Shown: positions 1-7,973 of the stretch, piece after piece | Position numbering within the stretch: the first letter of the stretch is position 1 | Layout of the letters: every line of letters starts with the position of its first letter | DNA from: Streptomyces sp. NBC_00523 | GTDB lineage: Bacteria; Actinomycetota; Actinomycetes; Streptomycetales; Streptomycetaceae | Direction of reading: 5' to 3' | DNA: 64,000 bases | Assembly (NCBI RefSeq): GCF_036346615.1 | Contig: NZ_CP107836.1 | Location: 5,332,001 to 5,396,000, forward strand | The notes under the pieces: generated by a model | The model's input: the letters and a program-made list of their open reading frames with translations, nothing else | What the model was told of the DNA's origin: nothing | The model's database searches: none | Position numbers and translations under genes: made by a program

Positions 1-1
1 C

Positions 2-1759
2 GTCGCCGACCCCGGCTTCAACGACGACCGGCTCGGCGACTGGACGAAGGCCGGCACCGCCGTCCGCGACACCGACGGACAGGGCCGCAACTCCGCGAAG
101 CTCTCCGGCAGCGGCACCGCCGCGCTCTCCCAGCGCATCGGCGGCCTCAAGCCCGGCGCCCGCTACACCGCCTCCGCGCTCATCGAGGTCGAGCCCGGAA
201 AGACCCGGCACACCACGCTCTCGGCGGGCGGGAAGTCCGTCGCCGTGGACCGCTCCACCGCGAAGGACCACGTCGCCGCGTCCGACTGGCACGGCACGTA
301 CTTCCAGCGCGCCAAGGTCAACTTCACCGCCCCCGCGAACGGCCGCACCACCCTGCGCATCGAGGCGGCGAAGGGCAGCACGGCCACCGTCCGCGCCGAC
401 GACGTCCGCCTCGTCGCCAACGCCCCCGCCACCCGGAAGGGCACCGTCGTCCACGAGGACTTCGAGGACGTGGACCAGGGCTGGGGCCCCTTCCTCAAGG
501 GCGACGCGGGCGGCTCCACCGACCCCCGCACCGTCATCTCGCAGCTCCACGCCCCGTACACCCAGGCGGGCTGGAACGGAAAGCTCATCGACGACGTGAT
601 CGGCGGCAAGGAGTCCCTGAAGGCCCACGAGGAGAACACCGGCCTCGTCTACCGCACGGCCCCCTGGACCGTCCCGATGACTGCGGGCCACCGCTACCAG
701 GTCGAGTACGACTACCAGTCCAGCCACGCCGGGGCCTACGAGTGGGTCGACGGCTACGACCGGATCACCGCCGAGGGCAAGCCCGCCTCCGTCGAGACCC
801 GGACCACCGCCCTCGGCGCCCAGCACGACACGGGCCACTTCACGGAGACCGTCACGGCGGGCTGCGGCGACACCTGGACCGGGCTGCGCAAGCGCGGCGA
901 CGCCCCCGAGGGCGCCGACTTCGTGCTCGACGCCTTCACCGTCACCGACCTCGGCGAGGCCCCCGCCGGTGAGCGGGCCGCCTGCTCCACGCTGACCGTG
1001 GCGGCCGGTGCCGAGACCCTCGAACCGGGCACCGCCAACCCCGTCGAGGCGAGCTTCACCAACTACGAGTCCACCGCCGCGACCGGCGTGAAGGTGGACC
1101 TCGCCCTCCCCGAGGGCTGGCAGGCCGAGCCCGCCGGAGCCGTCACCTTCGACTCCGTCGCACCCGGCGCGAAGGTCACCGCGCGCTGGCAGGTCACCCC
1201 GCCGGTGGACGCCGCGTACCGCGCGTACACCCTGACCTCCCAGGCCACGTACACGACCGGCGACGGGCAGCGGACGCTCGGCGCGCAGACCTCCGTACGC
1301 ACCCTGCCCCCGCCGCCCACCCAGGACAGCTGGGCCAGCCACCTCGACTGGACGGCCACCACCAACGGCTGGGGACCGGTCGAGCGCGACCTGTCCAACG
1401 GCGAGACCGGCACCGGGGACGGCACCGCGCTGACGATCGGCGGCACGGTGTACGAGAAGGGGCTCGGCAGCCACGCCCCGGCGACCATCCGCTACTACCT
1501 GGGCGGCCAGTGCACCTCCTTCACCGCCGAGGTCGGCGTGGACGACGTCCAGAAGACCGCGGGCAGCGTCCAGTTCTCCGTGACGGCCGACGGCACCGAG
1601 AAGGTGAAGTCCCCGGTGCTCCGGGCCTCCGACGCCGCCTGGTCGCTCACGGCGGACGTCACCGGCGCCAAGTACGTCGAGCTGATCGCGGGTGACGGCG
1701 GCGACGGCAACGGCAACGACCACGCGGACTGGGGCAGCGCCCGCTTCCACTGCGGCTGA
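2..1759 (+). CDS. Secreted glycoside hydrolase, GH101 endo-alpha-N-acetylgalactosaminidase-like, C-terminal part (5' end outside window)
   Basis: The reading frame is open from the first bases of the window, so only the last 585 residues are present. An internal ATG at 245 is not a credible start because the frame and the beta-rich sequence continue upstream. Three parts can be seen: galactose-binding-like segments (about residues 1-320), an NPCBM-associated NEW3 segment (about 330-440, with PEGWQAEPAG), and a C-terminal NPCBM carbohydrate-binding domain (about 450-585, with GSHAPATIRYYLGG and ending in FHCG). This tail is typical of Streptomyces GH101 enzymes that release O-linked core disaccharides from mucin-type glycoproteins. 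The catalytic domain lies outside the window, so the family call is inferred from the accessory domains. A strong terminator follows the stop. Confidence 0.72.
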   Translation, partial: VADPGFNDDRLGDWTKAGTAVRDTDGQGRNSAKLSGSGTAALSQRIGGLKPGARYTASALIEVEPGKTRHTTLSAGGKSVAVDRSTAKDHVAASDWHGTYFQRAKVNFTAPANGRTTLRIEAAKGSTATVRADDVRLVANAPATRKGTVVHEDFEDVDQGWGPFLKGDAGGSTDPRTVISQLHAPYTQAGWNGKLIDDVIGGKESLKAHEENTGLVYRTAPWTVPMTAGHRYQVEYDYQSSHAGAYEWVDGYDRITAEGKPASVETRTTALGAQHDTGHFTETVTAGCGDTWTGLRKRGDAPEGADFVLDAFTVTDLGEAPAGERAACSTLTVAAGAETLEPGTANPVEASFTNYESTAATGVKVDLALPEGWQAEPAGAVTFDSVAPGAKVTARWQVTPPVDAAYRAYTLTSQATYTTGDGQRTLGAQTSVRTLPPPPTQDSWASHLDWTATTNGWGPVERDLSNGETGTGDGTALTIGGTVYEKGLGSHAPATIRYYLGGQCTSFTAEVGVDDVQKTAGSVQFSVTADGTEKVKSPVLRASDAAWSLTADVTGAKYVELIAGDGGDGNGNDHADWGSARFHCG

Positions 1760-1766
1760 GCCTCCC

Positions 1767-1810
1767 GGGCCCCGCTTCCCCTTGTGTCCGGACACTGGGA
1801 AGCGGGGCCC
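1767..1810. terminator. Strong hairpin terminator after the glycosidase gene
   Basis: A perfect 14 bp stem (1767-1780 with 1797-1810) encloses a second palindrome, GTGTCCGGACAC (1784-1795). It begins 7 bases after the glycosidase stop and ends 23 bases before the protease start, separating the two transcription units. There is no clear T-run, as is common in actinobacteria. Confidence 0.75.
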
Positions 1811-1833
1811 GTGCGCGCGTACGCTCTTGGACC

Positions 1834-3189
1834 ATGGGGGAGTTGAGAGCGGACTGGCGACTGCGGTTGCGCCGGGACGGCCCGCAGGGCGAGGTGTGCG
1901 GGGCCGGGGTGCTGATCACCCAGGACCGCGTGCTGACCTGCGCCCACGTCGTCCGGGAGCCCGACGCCCGGATGTGGGTCGAGTTCGCCGAGAACCCCGC
2001 CATCCCGCCCGTCGCGGCCCGGGTCGCCCCCGGCGGCTGGCTCGACGACCGCGAGGACATCGCCGTCCTCGCCCTGGACGGCCCCCGCCCCCAGGCCGAA
2101 CCGGCGCCCCTGTCCCGGCACTTGGAGCGCGGCGCGGAGGTGTGGCTCGGCGGCTACGCGGCACCCTTCGACGCCGACGGGATGTGGCTCGTCGCACGGA
2201 TCAGCGGCCTCCACGGCAACTGGGTGCAGCTCGACGCCCGCACCAACGCGGAGGTGGTCCGCCCCGGCTTCAGCGGCGCCGCCGTCCACACCGGACGCCG
2301 GGGCGAGCGCCCCGAGAGCGTCGTCGGCCTCGTCGTCAGCTGGCGCGGCGACCTGGAGATGCCCCTGCCCACCGACAACGACCTCGCCTTCTCGCACATG
2401 ATCCCCGTGGACCGCATCGCCCAGCTCGTGCCCCTGGTCGCCGAGCTGAGCGGCCCGGACGGCTGGGACCACGCGTTCGCCGCCCGGCTGCGGAGCTGGT
2501 TCGCGGGCACCGACCAGCCCACCGTGCGCTTCGGCGTCGTCCCGGCGGGCGGCGGCCGCGACCGCACCCTGCGCCACCAGCTGCACCGCGCCCACGTCGT
2601 CCACCACGGCGGACACGGACGCCCCGACGAACTCGTGGACACCCTGGTCGCCCAGCTGCGGCCCCCGCGCCACCAGCGCAACCGCTACCGCGACTGGCTC
2701 CTCGAAGGCGGCGACGAACCCGAACGCTCCCTCGCCGGACGCCCCGCCTCCGGCCCGGTCCTCGCCGTGGTCGGCCTGGACGAGGACCCGGACCCGGCGG
2801 GGCTCGTCCGCGTCCTCGCCCGGGTGCGCGCCCTCGGCTTCCGGCTCCTCGTCGTCGTCCGCGGCACCGACGGCCCCGCGCCCGACGCGGTCGAACGCGA
2901 CCTCCTCGTACCCGCGCTGGACGAACGCGCCGAGGAACTGGTGCGCACGGCCGAGCGGATGGAACGCGTCTGGGCCCGCCTGGACGGCCTGACCGACTCC
3001 GCCTCGGCGCCCCCGCGCCCGGCCACGGACCCGGCGACCCGCCGCCGGAGCCTGGAGGAGCTGCGCGCGCTGCGGGAGCCGCACGCCCGGCTCGTGGGGC
3101 TCAAGCAGCTGTTACGCGACTTACGCGCCGACCTCGCGGGACCCGCGGGGCTGCCCGGACAGCGCACCGGACCCGCGGGCCGCCCATGA
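1834..3189 (+). CDS. Cytoplasmic trypsin-like serine protease, first gene of the PknG-like kinase operon
   Basis: The 451-residue protein has an N-terminal chymotrypsin-fold protease domain with a readable catalytic triad: His38 in LTCAHVV, Asp75 in EDIAVL and Ser147 in PGFSGAAV. There is no signal peptide or membrane segment, so it should act in the cytoplasm, which is unusual for this fold and typical of effector-associated proteases. Residues about 200-451 form a charged Arg/Pro-rich region that I cannot assign to a family. The stop overlaps the next start as ATGA (3186-3189), so it is translationally coupled to the kinase gene. Likely role: regulated proteolysis linked to the kinase pathway (inference). 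The substrate is unknown. Confidence 0.75.
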   Translation: MGELRADWRLRLRRDGPQGEVCGAGVLITQDRVLTCAHVVREPDARMWVEFAENPAIPPVAARVAPGGWLDDREDIAVLALDGPRPQAEPAPLSRHLERGAEVWLGGYAAPFDADGMWLVARISGLHGNWVQLDARTNAEVVRPGFSGAAVHTGRRGERPESVVGLVVSWRGDLEMPLPTDNDLAFSHMIPVDRIAQLVPLVAELSGPDGWDHAFAARLRSWFAGTDQPTVRFGVVPAGGGRDRTLRHQLHRAHVVHHGGHGRPDELVDTLVAQLRPPRHQRNRYRDWLLEGGDEPERSLAGRPASGPVLAVVGLDEDPDPAGLVRVLARVRALGFRLLVVVRGTDGPAPDAVERDLLVPALDERAEELVRTAERMERVWARLDGLTDSASAPPRPATDPATRRRSLEELRALREPHARLVGLKQLLRDLRADLAGPAGLPGQRTGPAGRP

Positions 3190-5456
3190 GGATCCCCTGC
3201 CCGCACCGCCGCTTCACCGGCGGCCCCTGCACCGGCGCCGTCCTGGCCACCGGCTACTGCGACACCTGCGGCCGCGAGGAGACCGCCCCCGGCCTCCCGC
3301 CCCTGCCCGGCGCGCCCGAGGACCACGGCCCCGCCGGACTCCTCGAACTCCCGCTGCTCGACCCGGGCAGCCCGGCCGAACGGCTGGCCGCCGCCGAGCA
3401 CCCCGTGCGTATCGTGATGACCTGCTCCGTCAAGTCCTGCTCCACCGCGTTCGTCCCGCCGCACACCGCCGCGCCGCCCCCGGACGAGGGGTACTGCCCG
3501 GTGTGCGGGGCGCGCTACTCGTACCGCCCCGAACTCACCAAGGACGGCCCGCCGCTCCAGGACCAGTACGTCATCCGGGGCCCCATCGCGCACGGCGGCC
3601 AGGGCTGGGTCTACCTCGCCGAGGACACCCACCTGGAGGACTTCGTCGCCGTCAAGGGGCTCCTCAACCGCTACGCCGAGCGCGGCGCTGCCCAGGCCGG
3701 TGAGGAGCGCCGCAGCCTGGTCGCCATCCGGCACGAACGGATCGTCCAGATCCGCGACTTCGTCTCCACGAGGAACGCCGACGGCACCGTCTCCGGCGGC
3801 TACATCGTCATGGAGGACGTCGGCGACCGCACCCTGTCCGCGCTGGTCGAGTCGGTCCGGCGGGGCGCCTTCGTCCTCGACATCGAACACGTCGTCACCT
3901 ACGGCTGCCAGATCCTGGAGGCCCTGTCCCATCTGCACGGGATGGGCTTCCTCTACGGGGACATGAAGCCGTCGAACGTGATCCACCACCTCGACGGCAT
4001 CAAGGTCATCGACCTCGGCGGCGTCCGCAAGGCGGGCAGTGTCGACCCGCCGCCCGTGATCACCCCGTACTTCGCCGCCCCGGAGACGGACGGCCGGAAG
4101 CCGCTCACCGTGGCCCACGACGTGCACACGGTCGGCGTCACCCTTGAGGAACTGGCCCGCTGGGCGGTCGGCGACGACGTCCCCGGGCTCGGCATCAGCT
4201 CCTTCCGGCTCGTCGTGGCGCGGGCCACCGCCGAGGACCCCGAGGAACGGTTCGGCACCGCCGAGGACATGGCCGGGCAGCTGCGCGGGGTGCTGCGCGA
4301 GATCCGGGCCCTGCGCGGCAAGCGCGACCAGCCCGAACCCTCCGCCCACTTCACGCCCTCCACCGAACTGCTCGGCGCCCGCCTGGGCTCGGTCCCGGAC
4401 TACGCGCACTGGCTGCGCCGCCCGCTGCACGGCCGCCGCGAAACGCCCCCGGCGCCCGCCCTGGACCCCGGGACGCCGACCCCGACCGAGATCGCCCGCC
4501 GCCTGCCGGTGCCCCGGCCCTACCCCGGCGACCCGCAGGCCGCCCGCTTCGGCGTCAGCAGCTACGACCCGGGCCAGCCGCTCGCCCAGCCCGCCGAGGG
4601 AGAGCGGTCCGTCGAGATCTGCCTGCACAACGCCCGGCTGCTCCTCGGCCAGGAAGGCCCCGAGGCGCTGGCGGCCGCCCACGAACAGGTCGAGGCGGCG
4701 GCCGCGATCCCCGGACCCGGCCCGGTGCGGCAGTGGCGCCTCAGCTGGCACCGCGGCCTGGTCGCGCTGCGCGGCGCGGACGTCCGCGAGGGGGAGCGGC
4801 AGGCGCTGCTGAAGGACGCCCACGGCCACTTCTCGGCCGTGCACCGCGCCCTGCCCGGCGAGTACGCGGCGAAGCTGGCCCTCGCCTACTGCGCGGAGCA
4901 GGCGGGGCCCGCCGCGGGCCCGTCCGCGTACGAACTGTTCCGCGCGGTGCACGCCCGCAACCCCTCGCACGTCGGCGCCGCCCTCGGCCTCGCCCGGCTC
5001 GCCCTGGCCCGGGGCGACCGGACCGCCGCCGTCGGGGTCCTGGACCTGGTCCCCGACGAGTCCCGCGACCACACCGTGGCCCGCGTCGCCGCCCTGCGCA
5101 TCCGGGCCGCCCGGCTGGCCTCGGGCGCGCAACCGCTGCCCGCGCTGGGCGAGATCGACGCCGCGCTCGCCGCGCTGGCGGGCCCGGTGGTCGCGGGCGA
5201 CGAGGCGGCCTGGCTGCTGCGCACGGAGCTGTACGAGTGGAAACTCGACGCGGTCCGCGCCACGGCCGACCCCCTTCCCCCGCACCGGACCTGGCTGCGG
5301 ATCGGCCTTCCGCCGCCGCCCGTCCCCGGCGAACGGGAGGTCCGCGCGGAGCTGGAGCAGTGCTACCGCTGGCTGGCCCGCCAGCGCCGGAAACCGGCGG
5401 AGTACGAACGGCTCATCGACCTGTCGCACGCGGTGCGCCCGCAGACGCGGTTCTGA
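3186..5456 (+). CDS. PknG-like serine/threonine protein kinase with zinc-ribbon N-terminus and TPR-rich C-terminus
   Basis: The 756-residue protein has the PknG architecture. The N-terminus is Cys-rich (C5, C15, C25, C28), followed by a rubredoxin-like pair of Cys pairs (C80/C85, C104/C107). The kinase domain spans about 128-400, with glycine loop AHGGQGWVYL, Lys157 in VAVKG, catalytic Asp259 in YGDMKPSNV, and DLGG at 276-279 in place of DFG. A helical TPR-like region covers about 460-756. The catalytic loop lacks the HRD Arg, as in other PknG kinases. PknG in mycobacteria phosphorylates GarA/OdhI, an FHA protein controlling 2-oxoglutarate dehydrogenase. The target here is not in the window. 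ATG at 3186 overlaps the protease stop, and the longer upstream frame is antisense-style noise. Confidence 0.85.
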   Translation: MRIPCPHRRFTGGPCTGAVLATGYCDTCGREETAPGLPPLPGAPEDHGPAGLLELPLLDPGSPAERLAAAEHPVRIVMTCSVKSCSTAFVPPHTAAPPPDEGYCPVCGARYSYRPELTKDGPPLQDQYVIRGPIAHGGQGWVYLAEDTHLEDFVAVKGLLNRYAERGAAQAGEERRSLVAIRHERIVQIRDFVSTRNADGTVSGGYIVMEDVGDRTLSALVESVRRGAFVLDIEHVVTYGCQILEALSHLHGMGFLYGDMKPSNVIHHLDGIKVIDLGGVRKAGSVDPPPVITPYFAAPETDGRKPLTVAHDVHTVGVTLEELARWAVGDDVPGLGISSFRLVVARATAEDPEERFGTAEDMAGQLRGVLREIRALRGKRDQPEPSAHFTPSTELLGARLGSVPDYAHWLRRPLHGRRETPPAPALDPGTPTPTEIARRLPVPRPYPGDPQAARFGVSSYDPGQPLAQPAEGERSVEICLHNARLLLGQEGPEALAAAHEQVEAAAAIPGPGPVRQWRLSWHRGLVALRGADVREGERQALLKDAHGHFSAVHRALPGEYAAKLALAYCAEQAGPAAGPSAYELFRAVHARNPSHVGAALGLARLALARGDRTAAVGVLDLVPDESRDHTVARVAALRIRAARLASGAQPLPALGEIDAALAALAGPVVAGDEAAWLLRTELYEWKLDAVRATADPLPPHRTWLRIGLPPPPVPGEREVRAELEQCYRWLARQRRKPAEYERLIDLSHAVRPQTRF

Positions 5457-5514
5457 GGGGCGGCGGCCCCGCGAACCGCCCGCGCCCCGACGCCCTACCC
5501 CAGGAGATCCGTTC

Positions 5515-6918
5515 ATGGCCGCACCCGACCCGTCGCCGACCGGGCTCCGGTTTGCCGTGTCCGTCGACGTCCGGCGCGACCAGCAGCCGCACCACGGCAC
5601 CCGGATCGACGCCCATGTGCGCGTCAAGGCCACCGGCACCGGTCCCCGCGACCAGCGGCCCGCCACCGAACTCGCCGTCGTCCTCGCCCTGGACGTCGCC
5701 CCCACGCGCCGAGAGGACGCCGCCACCGCGCTCGCCGCCGCCCTGCGCACCCTGCCCGACGGGCTGTCGTTCGCCGTGCTCGGGGGCGCCGGGGACGACG
5801 GGCCCGGGCGGTGCTACCCGCTGGGCGGGCCCTGGGCGCTCGCGGACACCGACGAGAAGCGGCGCGCCGCGTTCAGCGTGGGCCGCGTCGCCCCGACCCC
5901 GGACGACCGGCCGCCCCCGGGATACGGGGCCTGGCTCACCGCCGCCCGGACCCTCTTCGGCCAGCGCCCCCTGCCCGTACGCCACCTGATCCTCGTCACC
6001 GACGGCGGCGGGCACGACCCGGCGGGCGAGGCGGCCCTCGGCGCCGGGATCGCCGCGTGCGAGGGGGCGTTCAGCGCGGACGTGCTCGCGCTCGGTGTGG
6101 ACTGGGACCCGGCACCGCTGCTCGCCCTCACCGAGGGGCTGCACGGCACGGCCGAGACCGCGCCCGACCGGTTCGCCCCCGCCGTCACCGGGGCGCTGGG
6201 GCGGCTGCGCCGGGTCCGGAGCCCCGAACTGCCCGTCACCGTCACCGGCCGCCCCGCGGTGACCGGGGTCGCCCTCAGCGAGCGGCAGCCCCGACAGCAC
6301 GCCCTCGTACCGGTGACCGCGCCGGAGCACCCGCACCGGTACGACTTCGCCACCCACCAGTGGGAGCCGGGCGCCCGGGACTACCTGCTCACCGTGCGGG
6401 CGGACGCGAGCGCCGACCCGCTCGGCGTGCTGCTCCAGCTCGCCACGGTGTCCGTCGGCGAAGCCACCGCCCCGCTCGTGGTCCGCTGGCTGCCGCCCGG
6501 CGTCGCCGTGGGCGCGGGCGGCACCGGCGGCGGGGGCGGCACGCTCGACGCGATGAACGCCGCCACGCGGATGCGGACCGCGCTCGACCGGGGCTACGCG
6601 GCGCTGGACCCGCTGAGCCGCGAGGAGGCCGAGCGGCACTTCGGGCTCGCGGTCCGGCTGGCCCACGAGATCGGCGCCGCCTGGGTCCTCGCCGACGTCC
6701 GCAAGGTGGCCGACATCGTGGACGGGGTGCGCGGCCTGGTCCGCGTCGGCCCCACCGTCGACCTGGGGACCGTGCGCGAGGGGCGGCTGCACGTCGCCTC
6801 CGGGCCCCTGCTCGACCTGCCCGCGCACGCCGCGGGCCCGCCCGCCAAGTGCCCCGGCTGCCGCCACCTCGCCGGGCCGGGAGCCCGGTACTGCATCGCC
6901 TGCGGGAGGCCCCTGTGA
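5515..6918 (+). CDS. VWA-domain protein with C-terminal zinc ribbon
   Basis: The 467-residue protein starts at an ATG behind an AGGAG site in CAGGAGATCCGTTC. A von Willebrand A fold is visible: beta strand LAVVLALDVAP, with Asp60 at the usual MIDAS position, and ILVTDGGG later. The canonical DxSxS is replaced by DVAPT, so metal binding may be weak or lost. The C-terminus is a zinc ribbon (CPGCRHL, then YCIACGRPL). It has no signal peptide. VWA proteins usually mediate assembly or protein contacts. Placed between a kinase and a membrane protein, it may be a scaffold or kinase substrate (inference). Its stop overlaps the next start as GTGA. Confidence 0.75.
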   Translation: MAAPDPSPTGLRFAVSVDVRRDQQPHHGTRIDAHVRVKATGTGPRDQRPATELAVVLALDVAPTRREDAATALAAALRTLPDGLSFAVLGGAGDDGPGRCYPLGGPWALADTDEKRRAAFSVGRVAPTPDDRPPPGYGAWLTAARTLFGQRPLPVRHLILVTDGGGHDPAGEAALGAGIAACEGAFSADVLALGVDWDPAPLLALTEGLHGTAETAPDRFAPAVTGALGRLRRVRSPELPVTVTGRPAVTGVALSERQPRQHALVPVTAPEHPHRYDFATHQWEPGARDYLLTVRADASADPLGVLLQLATVSVGEATAPLVVRWLPPGVAVGAGGTGGGGGTLDAMNAATRMRTALDRGYAALDPLSREEAERHFGLAVRLAHEIGAAWVLADVRKVADIVDGVRGLVRVGPTVDLGTVREGRLHVASGPLLDLPAHAAGPPAKCPGCRHLAGPGARYCIACGRPL

Positions 6919-7973
6919 AGCCCCGGCCCACGCACTGGACGCGCGCCTTCCGGGCCCGCCGGCTCACCGGCTCCCGCACCAGACGGCTGCTCGAACTCCA
7001 CCTGGCCGTCATCGTGCTGGCCGCCCTCGTTTCGATGACCGCGCTCCTCGTCTCGTACCGCGAGGTCCAGAACGCGGCCGGGGAGATGCGCACCCACGCC
7101 GCCCCCGCCGTCCAGGGCGTCTCCGCGACCCAGCTCGCCCTGCTCCGCGCCCACCAGGAGGCCGAGGTCTCCGTGCGCTTCGGGATCGACGAGGTCGTCG
7201 GGGCCGGGGCCCGCTACGAGGCCCAGCTCTCCGCCGCGGGCCAGGGCCTCTCCCGGCTCTCCGACGTCCAGATCGACGGCGAGCGCGGCCGGGGCGTCCT
7301 GGCGACCGTCACCGGGGTGCTCACCTCGTACAGCGGCTCCATCACCCCCGGGACCGTGAAGTACGTGCACGACGACCTGATGCAGCGGCAGAAGATGAGC
7401 GACGCGGACCGCCAGCTGAACCGGCCGGGCACCGGCGTCGTGCCCCGCCTCGACGTCCTCCAGGACCACCAGATGCGCCGGATGGGCCGGATCACCACCC
7501 TCGGCCCCCTCCAGGTCACCGGCTGGGCCGTCGCCGAACTGGGCCTGCTCGTCCTCACCCTGACCACGCTCAGCGCGCTGTGGCTGCTGTGCCGCCGCTG
7601 TGGGCGCAGCCTGGACCCGTGGCTGCTGCCGACGCTCCTGGTGGCCGTCGCCCTCGCCGTCGTACCGCTGTGGGCGACCGCCGCGACGCAGGAACGGCTG
7701 GACGCGGCACGCCACCAGCTGATCCGGATCGAGGACACCGCGAGCGACCCGCTCGTCCGGTCCGGGGACACCGCCCGCGACCCCGACCGGCTCGCCGACG
7801 CCCAGCAGTACGTCACCCGCGCCTCCACCGAGCTGCGCGGCGGGCTGGCCGCCCGGAGCTGGCAGAGCTGGACCTACTACGGGGCGCTCGGCGCGGGCGC
7901 GCTGGTCCTCCTGCTCCCGGCCGCCGGGCTCACCCGCAGACTCAACGCCGACTACTACTGGAGGGCCGGATGA
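6915..7973 (+). CDS. Four-helix membrane protein, GlnX-like sensor candidate
   Basis: The 352-residue protein starts at GTG, overlapping the VWA stop (GTGA). There are four hydrophobic segments, at about 29-48, 203-222, 236-255 and 321-340. The loops between segments 1-2 (about 150 residues, helical) and 3-4 (about 65 residues) would be extracellular, with both termini inside. This layout matches GlnX, the four-helix membrane partner of PknG in mycobacteria, which carries signals from the lipoprotein GlnH. It sits between the kinase and a solute-binding lipoprotein gene, as expected for such a relay. It has no permease signature (no EAA loop). The functional assignment is by architecture and neighbourhood only. 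Confidence 0.65.
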   Translation: MKPRPTHWTRAFRARRLTGSRTRRLLELHLAVIVLAALVSMTALLVSYREVQNAAGEMRTHAAPAVQGVSATQLALLRAHQEAEVSVRFGIDEVVGAGARYEAQLSAAGQGLSRLSDVQIDGERGRGVLATVTGVLTSYSGSITPGTVKYVHDDLMQRQKMSDADRQLNRPGTGVVPRLDVLQDHQMRRMGRITTLGPLQVTGWAVAELGLLVLTLTTLSALWLLCRRCGRSLDPWLLPTLLVAVALAVVPLWATAATQERLDAARHQLIRIEDTASDPLVRSGDTARDPDRLADAQQYVTRASTELRGGLAARSWQSWTYYGALGAGALVLLLPAAGLTRRLNADYYWRAG

